This document shows, piece by piece, positions 24,889 to 32,793 of a DNA stretch of 64,000 nt (the stretch's first letter is position 1; each line of letters opens with the position of its first letter). The DNA comes from Nocardioides deserti. GTDB lineage: Bacteria > Actinomycetota > Actinomycetes > Propionibacteriales > Nocardioidaceae. Under the pieces are notes generated by a model that did not search any database, was not told the origin of the DNA, and worked only from the letters and a program-made list of their open reading frames with translations. Where the stretch lies: assembly GCF_014266025.1 (NCBI RefSeq), contig NZ_JACMYC010000004.1, positions 372,001 through 436,000 of the forward strand, in the 5' to 3' direction. The position numbers and the translations under genes were made by a program.

Positions 24889-25001
24889 CGGGCGCAGAAA
24901 GGCAGGGAAGCACCAGCATCCCAAGTGAACGTGGGATGCCGACGCTTTCCTGCCATCGCAATGGCCGAGAAGCGGGCACGAAGGCAGGAAAGTGGCGCCC
25001 G
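24889..25001. repeat. Three-armed inverted repeat between convergent genes
   Basis: Arm A (24898-24923, starting AAAGGCAGGGAAG) is an imperfect inverse of arm B (24932-24954, ending CTTTCCTGCC). Arm B also pairs with arm C (24983-24992, GGCAGGAAAG). The outer CGGGCGC (24889-24895) is the perfect inverse of 24995-25001. So the middle arm can pair on either side, as in the 4966-5026 element. Confidence 0.55.
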
Positions 25002-25043
25002 GACCCGGCCCGGACCCGGCCCGCCCCCTCGCCCGGGACCGGC

Positions 25044-25994
25044 TCAGCCGCGCAGCTGAGGAAGCACCTCGGCGCCGTAGGCGCGGATCATGTCGAGGTA
25101 GTTCGGGCCCATGTTGGCGACGTACACCTCGTCGTAGCCGGCGTCGACGTACTGCTGGAGCTGCTCGACGTGCCGGGCGATGTCCGGGCCGGCGACGATG
25201 CTCTCGGCGGTGGACTCGCGGGTGACCAGCTGTGAAGCCTGCTCGAAGTGTTTGGGGGAGGGCAGCACCTGGGCGAGCTCGCCGGGGAGGCCGGCGTTGG
25301 CCCACAGCCGGTGGGCGTGGTCGACGCCCTCGTCCTCGGTGGCCGCCCAGGCGACCTTGACGCCGCCCTGGGCGGGCTTGCCGCCGGTGGCGTCCTTGAA
25401 CTCCGTGATCGAGTCGGCGTCGGGAGCGGTGCTGATGAAGCCGTCGCCGATCGCCTTGGCGGTCTGCAGCGCCTTGGGGCCGAAGGCCGAGACGTAGACC
25501 GGCACCGGCTGGTCGGGGAGGGTGTAGAGCCGCGCGGTGTCGACCGAGTAGTGCTTGCCCTGCCGCGTCACGGTCTCGCCGGTCCACAGCTCGCGCATGA
25601 GGTCGACCGCCTCCTCGAGCATCTCGAGGCGTACGTCGAGCGAGGGCCACGGCCCGCCGAGGATGTGCTCGTTGAGCGCCTCGCCGGTGCCGACGCCGAG
25701 GGTGAACCGGCCGTCGAGCATGACCGACGCCGTGGCCGCGGCCTGGGCGACGACCGCGGGGTGCACGCGCACGGTGGGGCAGGTGACCGCCGTGGTCACG
25801 GGCAGCGATGAGGCCTGAGACAGCGCGCCGATCACCGACCAGACGAACGCGCTCTCGCCCTGCTCGTCGTTCCACGGGTGGTAGTGGTCGCTGATCCACA
25901 GCGCCTCGAAGCCGGCCTCCTCGGCCGCGACGGCCTGCTCGACGAGCTGCTGCGGGGTGTACTCCTCACAGGACAGGAAGTATCCGAAGCGCAT
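25044..25994 (-). CDS. LLM-class F420-dependent oxidoreductase
   Basis: 316 residues, ATG with GGAGGAGA upstream. The luciferase-like TIM barrel shows the LLM/F420 pattern: MRFGYFLSCEE, LWISDHYHPWND, RFTLGVGTGEALNEHILG, PVYVSAFGPKA and AGYDEVYVANMGPN. It is close to the branch around F420-dependent glucose-6-phosphate dehydrogenase-like proteins. It uses F420/F420H2 for hydride transfer; the substrate is unknown. It supports an F420-making actinobacterial host. Confidence 0.9.
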   Translation of the reverse strand: MRFGYFLSCEEYTPQQLVEQAVAAEEAGFEALWISDHYHPWNDEQGESAFVWSVIGALSQASSLPVTTAVTCPTVRVHPAVVAQAAATASVMLDGRFTLGVGTGEALNEHILGGPWPSLDVRLEMLEEAVDLMRELWTGETVTRQGKHYSVDTARLYTLPDQPVPVYVSAFGPKALQTAKAIGDGFISTAPDADSITEFKDATGGKPAQGGVKVAWAATEDEGVDHAHRLWANAGLPGELAQVLPSPKHFEQASQLVTRESTAESIVAGPDIARHVEQLQQYVDAGYDEVYVANMGPNYLDMIRAYGAEVLPQLRG

Positions 25995-26041
25995 CTGGGG
26001 GTCTCCTCCCGGGTCGTGGTGGCGCGGGGGAGAGGTACCCC

Positions 26042-26129
26042 GGGACCCGCGCCGGCACCCGGCCGATCCGAGCGGTCGTCGGTGCTTGCGACCCGTTCCG
26101 GTGGGCACCGGACCCGGAGCGCGGGTCCC
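26042..26129. repeat. Separated 11-bp inverted repeat in a divergent promoter gap
   Basis: GGGACCCGCGC (26042-26052) is the perfect inverse of 26119-26129. Both lie in the gap between the divergent F420 oxidoreductase and protein kinase genes. It may be a two-half-site operator; no direct evidence. Confidence 0.3.
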
Positions 26130-26191
26130 CCGCCGCGCGAGGGCGGTCCCCCGGCCGCCCGTGCCGTGCCCGACCCTGCCCGGAGGACCGG

Positions 26192-27523
26192 ATGGAGCTG
26201 CTCGACGAGCGCTACGAGCTGCGTGCCGTGCTCGGCCGCGGCGGATCGGCCGAGGTCCACCGCGCCTGGGACCGCGTGCTCGAGCGTGAGGTCGCCGTCA
26301 AGCTGCTGCTGGCGCCGAGCGCGCTGGAGGAGGAGACGACGGCGCGGTTGCGGTTCGAGGCGGAGGCGCGCCTGCTCGCCCGGCTCGACCACCCCGGCCT
26401 GGTCCGGCTCCTCGACGTGGGTACGAAGCGTGGCCGCCCGTACTTCGTGCTCGAGCTGGTCGACGGCGGCACCGTCGCGGCGCTCCTGCCCGACGCGCCA
26501 CTCGACCCGTCGCTCGTCGCGCGGGTCGGCGCGCAGGTCGCCGAGGCGCTCGCCCACGCCCACGCCCGCGGGGTCGTCCACCGCGACGTCAAGCCCGCGA
26601 ACGTGCTGCTGACCTCCGAGGGCGCTGCCAAGCTGGCCGACTTCGGGATCGCGCGCCTCCTCGGCGAGGACATCGGCGTGACCCGCACCGGCCACACGGT
26701 CGGCACCATCGCCTACCTCGCGCCCGAGCAGGTCCGCGGCGAGGGCGTCGGCCCGGCCGTGGACGTCTACGCGCTCGGGTTGCTCCTCCTCGAGGCGCTG
26801 ACCGCCGCGCGGGCGTTCCCGGGGACGTCCACCGAGTCGGCCTTCGCGCGGCTGCACCACGGCCCGACCATCCCGTTGTCGCTCCCGCCCGGCTGGCCGC
26901 GGCTCCTCGCCGCGATGACGGCCGGCGACCCCGCCGAGCGGCCGCCGGCCGCGGCCGTCGCCCCCGCCCTGCGCGCGCTCGCGACCGACGGCCCGGTCAC
27001 CGCGCCGCTGCCCGGTCCGGCCCCCACCGTCGACGCCGCGACCGCCGGGCCACCGACCCGGTCGGTCCGGCTCGCGGGCGCGCCCGCCCGGCGACGTACG
27101 GCGCGGTGGGTGGGGGTGGCCGCGGCGCTCGTGGTCGGTGCGGTCGCCGCGCTCGGGACGTTGGGGTCGCCGGAGCCGGCCATCAGCGACGAGCCGCCGA
27201 CGCCACCGCCGGCCCGCATCCAGCCGGCGTCGGAGCTCGCGCGCACCGCGACCACAGACGCCGACACCGACGACGCGACCCAGCAGCGAACGACCGCGCC
27301 CCGCGGTCCGTCGGTCCGGGGAGGGACCGACGGACGCGCCCGCGGCACAGACGGGGCGAGGGACCGGAGCGAGCCCCGGAACGAGTCGCCGGGGAAGGCG
27401 GAGGACAAGGCCCCGGGAGGACCCGGGAACGGAGCCCGGAGCGGCCCACAGGGCAAGGCCAAGGGCCACCAGCACGGCCACCCGGGCCGCGGCAACGGCG
27501 GGAGGGGCCGGGGCCGCGGCTGA
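26192..27523 (+). CDS. Transmembrane Ser/Thr protein kinase (PknB-like)
   Basis: 443 residues. The kinase domain (about 8-265) is complete: Gly loop LGRGGSAEV, VAVKLL lysine, catalytic HRDVKPANVLL, DFG at 150-152, APEQV and DVYALG. The juxtamembrane part is Pro/Ala/Thr-rich. One membrane helix (about 303-323) follows. The extracellular tail of about 120 residues is polar, very rich in Gly/Arg/Lys/Pro, and ends GRGNGGRGRGRG, with no PASTA repeats. This positively charged tail could bind anionic wall polymers (inference). A small zinc-ribbon gene follows 58 bases downstream. Confidence 0.92.
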   Translation: MELLDERYELRAVLGRGGSAEVHRAWDRVLEREVAVKLLLAPSALEEETTARLRFEAEARLLARLDHPGLVRLLDVGTKRGRPYFVLELVDGGTVAALLPDAPLDPSLVARVGAQVAEALAHAHARGVVHRDVKPANVLLTSEGAAKLADFGIARLLGEDIGVTRTGHTVGTIAYLAPEQVRGEGVGPAVDVYALGLLLLEALTAARAFPGTSTESAFARLHHGPTIPLSLPPGWPRLLAAMTAGDPAERPPAAAVAPALRALATDGPVTAPLPGPAPTVDAATAGPPTRSVRLAGAPARRRTARWVGVAAALVVGAVAALGTLGSPEPAISDEPPTPPPARIQPASELARTATTDADTDDATQQRTTAPRGPSVRGGTDGRARGTDGARDRSEPRNESPGKAEDKAPGGPGNGARSGPQGKAKGHQHGHPGRGNGGRGRGRG

Positions 27524-27581
27524 GGCGCCGGTGGCGGACGTCACCGGCGGTCACCGGGGGAACGAGGGAGAGGGAGATCGG

Positions 27582-27755
27582 ATGACCAACAGGACGAAGG
27601 AGAAGGACGACCGGCACCGGGGTGACCCGAGCGTCTGTCCGCGGTGCGGGGAGGCCCTGCTGCCGCAGCTGACGGCCACGGCACGCCCGGCGGACGAGGC
27701 GGGGCCGTTGTGCGCCGATTCGCCGGTGCGGATGGCCTGCCCGGCCTGCGACTGA
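27582..27755 (+). CDS. 57-residue zinc-ribbon-like protein
   Basis: ATG with a good GGGAGA site upstream. A charged N-terminus (MTNRTKEKDDRHRGD), then CPRCGEALLPQ, and CPACD at the very C-terminus: two CxxC knuckles that could bind one zinc. It lies 58 bases after the kinase gene on the same strand and may be its co-transcribed partner. Family unknown to me. Confidence 0.6.
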   Translation: MTNRTKEKDDRHRGDPSVCPRCGEALLPQLTATARPADEAGPLCADSPVRMACPACD

Positions 27756-27765
27756 CCCGGGCGGC

Positions 27766-28740
27766 TCAGCTGGTCGCGCCGACCTCCCGGACGAGCGCGG
27801 CCAGCTGGCGGCGGCTGCGTGCGGCTTCCGGGATGGCCCGGGTCATCCAGACGTGGAACATCGCGGGCACCTCGTGCACCCGCAGGTCGATGCGCTCGCC
27901 GGGGTCGCCGGGGTCGCCGTGGCTGCCGCGGACCCGGTCGGCGAGGGCGTCGACGGCGGGACGCAGGATGTCGCGGTCGCCGATGTGCAGGTGGAGGGGC
28001 GGCAGGCCGTCGAGGTCGTCGCGGAGGGGGTCGACGAGCGGGTCGGTCACCGGTCGGCGCCCCGCCCACCAGCGGGCCGCGGCACGCAGTCCGGACTCGG
28101 CGAGCATCGGGTCGGTCGCCTCGAGGTCGCGCACGGCGTCCTCGTCGAGCGTGGGGTCGAGCCAAGGGCTGAGCGCGACGACGCGGTCCGCCTGCGGGCC
28201 GCCCTCGTCGCGCAGGCACCTGGCCAGGACGAGGACGAGCGCGCCACCGGCCGAGTCGCCCATCAGCACCAGCGGCAGGTCGTCGGCGGCCGCCTCGCGG
28301 GCCAGGTCGAGCAGACAGGGGAGCGCGTCGTCGACGGTGGCGTCCGGCGCGAGCGGGTACGCCGGCACGACGACCTCGGCGGCGGCGGAGCGGCCGGACA
28401 GCGCGCGGACCAGTCGCCAGTAGTCCGTGGTCAGTGGGTGGACGTAGCCGCCGCCGTGCACGTAGAGCACCCGTGCTCGCGGGGCGGTCCGCCGCGGCCG
28501 GACCGTCCAGGTGGTCATCCCGTCGCGCTGCCCGGCCTCCGGGGCGGTGGCCACGCGTCGTACCCACCGGGTCAGGCGGGTCGGCGGCGCGTCGCCCCGG
28601 CGCTGCGCCTGGCGCGCCTTGGCGAGCGTGTGCTCCTCGCCCTCGAACGCCTGCTTGTCGCGACGCGCCCGCATGCCCAGCACGTAGAGCCGGGTCCACA
28701 GCGTCGGCGCGCGGCCGTCGACCTCCCAGTGCACAGTCAT
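27766..28740 (-). CDS. Alpha/beta hydrolase, hormone-sensitive-lipase type (esterase)
   Basis: 324 residues. The oxyanion motif HGGGY (about 105), nucleophile elbow GDSAGGA, Asp in GDRDILRPA and His in AMFHVWM make a complete HSL-family catalytic triad. The first 75 residues form a charged cap. It hydrolyses esters of short or medium acids; the natural substrate is unknown. It is convergent with the small zinc-ribbon gene, leaving only ten bases between them. Confidence 0.9.
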   Translation of the reverse strand: MTVHWEVDGRAPTLWTRLYVLGMRARRDKQAFEGEEHTLAKARQAQRRGDAPPTRLTRWVRRVATAPEAGQRDGMTTWTVRPRRTAPRARVLYVHGGGYVHPLTTDYWRLVRALSGRSAAAEVVVPAYPLAPDATVDDALPCLLDLAREAAADDLPLVLMGDSAGGALVLVLARCLRDEGGPQADRVVALSPWLDPTLDEDAVRDLEATDPMLAESGLRAAARWWAGRRPVTDPLVDPLRDDLDGLPPLHLHIGDRDILRPAVDALADRVRGSHGDPGDPGERIDLRVHEVPAMFHVWMTRAIPEAARSRRQLAALVREVGATS

Positions 28741-28818
28741 GCGGATCCGTTGTCCGCCTGCGCTGCCCGCAAACGAGGACCGGCTCCGACCTGCATCGCT
28801 GCTGGTCGGAGCCGGAAG

Positions 28819-28894
<76 letters not shown>

Positions 28895-28953
28895 CCGGTG
28901 AAGCGACGACTACGTTACCAGCGGCCGGCCGCCGGGAGAAATCGAGAGGCGAG

Positions 28954-30537
28954 TCAGCGGGCAGCGAGCACGGCCTGCGCCGCGTTGTGCCCGGCGATGC
29001 CGGAGACGGCGCCGCCACGGCGGGCGCCGGAGCCGCACAGCAGCACCGACTCGACGTCGGTCTGGACGCCCCACTGCTGCGCCGGGGTGTCGAGACGGGC
29101 GCGGTTGGCGGCCCAGGGCCAGTCGAGGTCGCCGTGGAAGATGTGGCCGCCGGGCATGGCCAGGTCGCGCTCGACGTCCTGGGGGATCTTCGCCTCGATG
29201 CACGGGTTGCCGGCGGCGTCGCGGGCCACGCAGGACTCGATCGGGTCGACGAGGTGCTCGTCGAGCGAGGCGATCGCGCGGGCGACCGCGGTGGCCTTCG
29301 CGTCGGGGTCGGCGTCGAACAGGGTCGCTGGCGTGTGCAGGCCGAAGTAGGTCAGCGTGTGCGTGCCGTCCGGGACGTCGCCGAGGATCGAGGGGTCGGT
29401 GAGCGAGTGGCAGTAGACCTCGCCGGGGAGCACGGTCGGCACCTGCCCGGCCGCGGCCTCGGCGTGGGCGCGGGCGAGCTGGCTGTAGTCCTCGGCCAGG
29501 TGCAGGGTGCCGGCGAACGCGACGGCCGGGTCGACACCCGAGCGCAGGCGCGGGAGCCGGTCCAGCAGGACGTTGATCTTCAGCTGCGAGCCGACCGGCT
29601 TGGTCGCCGGGTCCTCCGGCTGGCCGAGCAGGATCCGCAGCACCCACGGCGCCACGTTGGCGAGGACGGTCCGGGCCCCGACGGTCCGCCGGCGCTCGCC
29701 GTCGTGCCAGTCGACCTCGGCGCCGTCGTCGTGCGCGCGGATGGCGCTGACGCCGGCGCCGGTGCGGATCGTCGCGCCGGCCTCCGTGGCCGCCCGCGCG
29801 AGAGCGTCGGTGACCGCGCCCATGCCGCCGACGGGCACCCGCCACTCCCCGGTGCCGTTGCCGACCAGGTGGTAGAGGAAGCAGCGGTTCTGGATGAGAG
29901 ACGGGTCGTCGAGGGAGGCGAAGGTGCCGATGAGCGCGTCGGTGGCGACCACGCCGCGGACCGTGTCGTCGCGGAACCGCCGCTCGACGGCCTCGCCGAG
30001 CGGGCGGGTGACGACGTCGCGCCAGATGCCCGGGTCGACCTGGTCGCGGAGGGCGCGCTCCGTCGGCAGCGGTTCGAGCAGGGTCGGGGCGACGACGTGC
30101 GCGAGGTCGGTGACGTCGGCGTAGAACTCGCGCCACGCGGCGTACTCGTCGTCGGAGCCGGTGAGGTCACGGAACGACGCGGCGGTCGCCGGACCCTCCG
30201 GCCGCTCGACCAGCAGGCCGCCGGGCCGGCCGTCGCGGACCACGGGGGTGTAGGACGCGGTGGAGCGCGAGACCAGGGTGACGTCGAGCCCGAGGTCGGC
30301 CATGAGCGCCTCGGGCATGAGCGAGACGAGGTAGGAGTAGCGCGAGAGCCGGGTGTCGCGACCGGGGAACGCCGCCGCGGACACCGCCGCGCCGCCGGTG
30401 GTCGCGAGCCGCTCCAGCACCAGCACGGAGAGCCCGGCGCGCGCGAGGTACGCCGCCGAGACCAGTCCGTTGTGGCCGCCGCCGACCACGACGACGTCGT
30501 ACGTGGTGCCGGTCAGGTCCGCATCTGCCGAGGTCAC
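28954..30537 (-). CDS. FAD-dependent oxidoreductase, phytoene-desaturase/PYROXD2-like
   Basis: 527 residues. The dinucleotide fold VVVGGGHNGLVSA (about 16-28) is followed by the acidic ERL and the GG doublet TTGGAAV. The C-terminal FAD site reads LLCGSGARRGGAVSGIAGHNAA. The middle is helical with ANVAPWVL, as in PYROXD2-type proteins related to carotenoid desaturases. No carotenoid genes are adjacent, so function is open. A TAGGTT box six bases before the GTG suggests leaderless expression. Confidence 0.87.
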   Translation of the reverse strand: MTSADADLTGTTYDVVVVGGGHNGLVSAAYLARAGLSVLVLERLATTGGAAVSAAAFPGRDTRLSRYSYLVSLMPEALMADLGLDVTLVSRSTASYTPVVRDGRPGGLLVERPEGPATAASFRDLTGSDDEYAAWREFYADVTDLAHVVAPTLLEPLPTERALRDQVDPGIWRDVVTRPLGEAVERRFRDDTVRGVVATDALIGTFASLDDPSLIQNRCFLYHLVGNGTGEWRVPVGGMGAVTDALARAATEAGATIRTGAGVSAIRAHDDGAEVDWHDGERRRTVGARTVLANVAPWVLRILLGQPEDPATKPVGSQLKINVLLDRLPRLRSGVDPAVAFAGTLHLAEDYSQLARAHAEAAAGQVPTVLPGEVYCHSLTDPSILGDVPDGTHTLTYFGLHTPATLFDADPDAKATAVARAIASLDEHLVDPIESCVARDAAGNPCIEAKIPQDVERDLAMPGGHIFHGDLDWPWAANRARLDTPAQQWGVQTDVESVLLCGSGARRGGAVSGIAGHNAAQAVLAAR

Positions 30538-30543
30538 CGGCCC

Positions 30544-30549
30544 AACCTA
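30544..30549 (-). promoter_or_regulatory. Candidate -10 box TAGGTT, leaderless
   Basis: TAGGTT on the minus strand, GGGCCG, then the GTG at 30537. Confidence 0.4.
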
Positions 30550-30711
30550 GGCCATGGCCCGCCGCCGCCCGCCGGGTCCGCCCCTCGCGCAGGGGAGGGG
30601 CCGCCGCGCTTCGGACACGGGCAGGTCACGAAACGGCCGGTCCGCCTGCGAGGCGCGGAGTGGTTGGTGTTTCATCTGACCCGGAGAGTCCGCTCGGGGA
30701 GGGGTGGGGCT

Positions 30712-32766
30712 GTGAGGCTGGACCCGGCGCTGCGGGTCGGAGGCCTGCTCGTTGCGCTGGTCGCGAGCGGGTTCCTTGCTGTGCACGCAGCCCCCGACGA
30801 CGGGCACGTCATCGGGATCTGGCCGGTCGGCGTCGCCTCCGCTGTCCTCATCGAGGCGAGGCGCCGGTGGGCGCCGGTCCTGCTGGCGGTCGTCCTCGGC
30901 GTCGCGGTCGGCACGATCTGGCTCGGCGGGCGGCCCGGCGACGTGGCCGTCGGCTACGGGGTGGGGATCACGCTCGAGACGGCCGTGGTCCTCGCGGTGC
31001 TCACCCGGGGCCGGGCCCGGAGCGACGGTCGGCCGCGTCTGGTCAGCGACGCCGACCTGGGGCGCTACTTCGCCGCCTGCGCCGCTGCCGGCGGGGTCGC
31101 CGCGACCACCGGCGCGCTCACCTCGTGGGTGACCGGGTTCGGCCGGCCCGAGGCGGTCGCGCTGGCGCTCGGCACCGCGCACCTGGCCTCGCAGCTCACG
31201 CTGCTGCCGTTCTTCATGCGGCTGCCCCGGCACGGGTCGGTCGGCGGGCCGCTCGAACGCGTCGCCCAGTGGTCGGCGATCCTCGTCATCACGCCGCTCG
31301 TCTTCTACCCGCAGGACCTGCCCTCGATGGCCTTCATGGTCGTCCCGCTGCTCGCCTGGGGCGCGCTGCGGATCCGTCCGCTCGAGGCGCTCGCGCAGAT
31401 GGCGGCGCTCCTCTTCTTCGCGATCCTCATGACGACGTACGGCCGCGGGCCGTTCGCCGCGGTCCCGGAGGTCTTCGCCCTCTCGCCGGACGCCCGGGGG
31501 GTGCTGCTCGCGGCGTTCGCCTCGACCTGCGCGCTGATCGTCGTCCCGCTGATGATCCGGGTCGGCCAACACATCGTCACCTCGCGAGAGGCGCGCAGCG
31601 AGCGCGACAAGGTGCGGAGCATCGTCGACGGAGCGACCGGCATCGCGATCATCGGCGCCGACCCCCAGGGCCTGTTGACCCTGGTCAACCCGGGAGCCGA
31701 GCGGCTGCTCGGCTACCGCGCCGAGGAGCTGCTCGGCCGCTCGACGCGGGTCCTGCACACCATGCGGTCGGTCGTCGAGAAGGCCGACGAGCTGGGCACC
31801 GCCCGCGACTTCGACTCGGTCGTCAGGGAGATCGTGGGCGCCGAGCACGCCGGCACGCACATGCGCTTCCTGCGCAAGGACGGCGTCGAGCGGATGCACT
31901 CCATGACGCTGACCCGCATCGTCGACGAGCGCGGCGACGCCATCGGCTACGTCAGCACCTCCGAGGACGTCACCGACCAGGTCGAAGCCCAGGACCGGCT
32001 CCACGACGCGCTCCAGGCCGAACGAGACGCCGTCGACCGGCTCCGCGAGGTCGACCGGGCCAAGGACGCGTTCGTCTCCTCGGTCAGCCACGAGCTCCGC
32101 ACGCCGATCACCAGCATCCTCGGCTACCTCGAGCTCCTCGGCGACGGCTCGTACGGCGCGCTCGAGCCGGCCCAGGCCCGCGCCCTCCAGCGCGTCTCCG
32201 ACAACAGCGACCGGCTGCTCGGGCTCATCGACGAGCTGCTGACCCTGTCCCGCCTCAGCGAGGACGGGCTCGCCCTCAGCTCGCGCGCCTTCGACCTGCG
32301 CGAGGTGGTCCAGCAGGGGTACGACGTCGTGGCCCCGGCGTGGGCGCACCGCCGGCTGGACGTCTCGCTCGACCTGCCGGCGGAGCCGGTGCCCTTCGTC
32401 GGCGACCGCGAGATGCTCGAGCGGGCCGTGGTCAACCTGGTCGGCAACGCCGTGAAGTTCACCCCCGAGGGCGGATCGGTCTCGGTCGACCTCGGAGTGG
32501 TCGACGCCGGCCCGGACGTGCCCGAGGGCGGGGAGATCCGCATCGACGTCCGCGACACCGGCATGGGCATCCCGCAGCAGGAGATCCAGCAGCTGTTCTC
32601 CCGCTTCTTCCGCAGCTCCATCGCCCAGCAGCGGGCGATCCCCGGGTCGGGCCTGGGCCTCTCCATCACCCGCGCCATCGTCGAGAAGCACGGCGGCGTC
32701 ATCGACGTCGAGTCGGCCGTCGACCACGGCACGCTGTTCCGCGTGCGGATGCCGGTCTGCGCCTGA
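30712..32766 (+). CDS. Membrane sensor histidine kinase with MASE1-like and PAS domains
   Basis: 684 residues from GTG at 30712 with a GGGGAGGGG site; GTG at 30667 is an in-frame alternative. The N-terminal third has about eight hydrophobic helices resembling a MASE1 sensor. A PAS domain (about 305-425: IVDGATGIAIIGADPQGL, NPGAERLLGY) follows, then HisKA with SVSHELRTPITS (phospho-His) and a full HATPase: NLVGNAVKFTP, DTGMGIP, GSGLGLS. No response regulator is adjacent. The likely partner is elsewhere, perhaps one of the unpaired LuxR regulators. Confidence 0.9.
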   Translation: MRLDPALRVGGLLVALVASGFLAVHAAPDDGHVIGIWPVGVASAVLIEARRRWAPVLLAVVLGVAVGTIWLGGRPGDVAVGYGVGITLETAVVLAVLTRGRARSDGRPRLVSDADLGRYFAACAAAGGVAATTGALTSWVTGFGRPEAVALALGTAHLASQLTLLPFFMRLPRHGSVGGPLERVAQWSAILVITPLVFYPQDLPSMAFMVVPLLAWGALRIRPLEALAQMAALLFFAILMTTYGRGPFAAVPEVFALSPDARGVLLAAFASTCALIVVPLMIRVGQHIVTSREARSERDKVRSIVDGATGIAIIGADPQGLLTLVNPGAERLLGYRAEELLGRSTRVLHTMRSVVEKADELGTARDFDSVVREIVGAEHAGTHMRFLRKDGVERMHSMTLTRIVDERGDAIGYVSTSEDVTDQVEAQDRLHDALQAERDAVDRLREVDRAKDAFVSSVSHELRTPITSILGYLELLGDGSYGALEPAQARALQRVSDNSDRLLGLIDELLTLSRLSEDGLALSSRAFDLREVVQQGYDVVAPAWAHRRLDVSLDLPAEPVPFVGDREMLERAVVNLVGNAVKFTPEGGSVSVDLGVVDAGPDVPEGGEIRIDVRDTGMGIPQQEIQQLFSRFFRSSIAQQRAIPGSGLGLSITRAIVEKHGGVIDVESAVDHGTLFRVRMPVCA

Positions 32767-32779
32767 GCGACCCGCTCGC

Positions 32780-32785
32780 TAGGGT
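32780..32785 (+). promoter_or_regulatory. Candidate -10 box TAGGGT, leaderless
   Basis: TAGGGT, eight bases, then the ATG at 32794; only 13 bases separate it from the stop of the histidine kinase. Confidence 0.4.
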
Positions 32786-32793
32786 CCGGGCTC

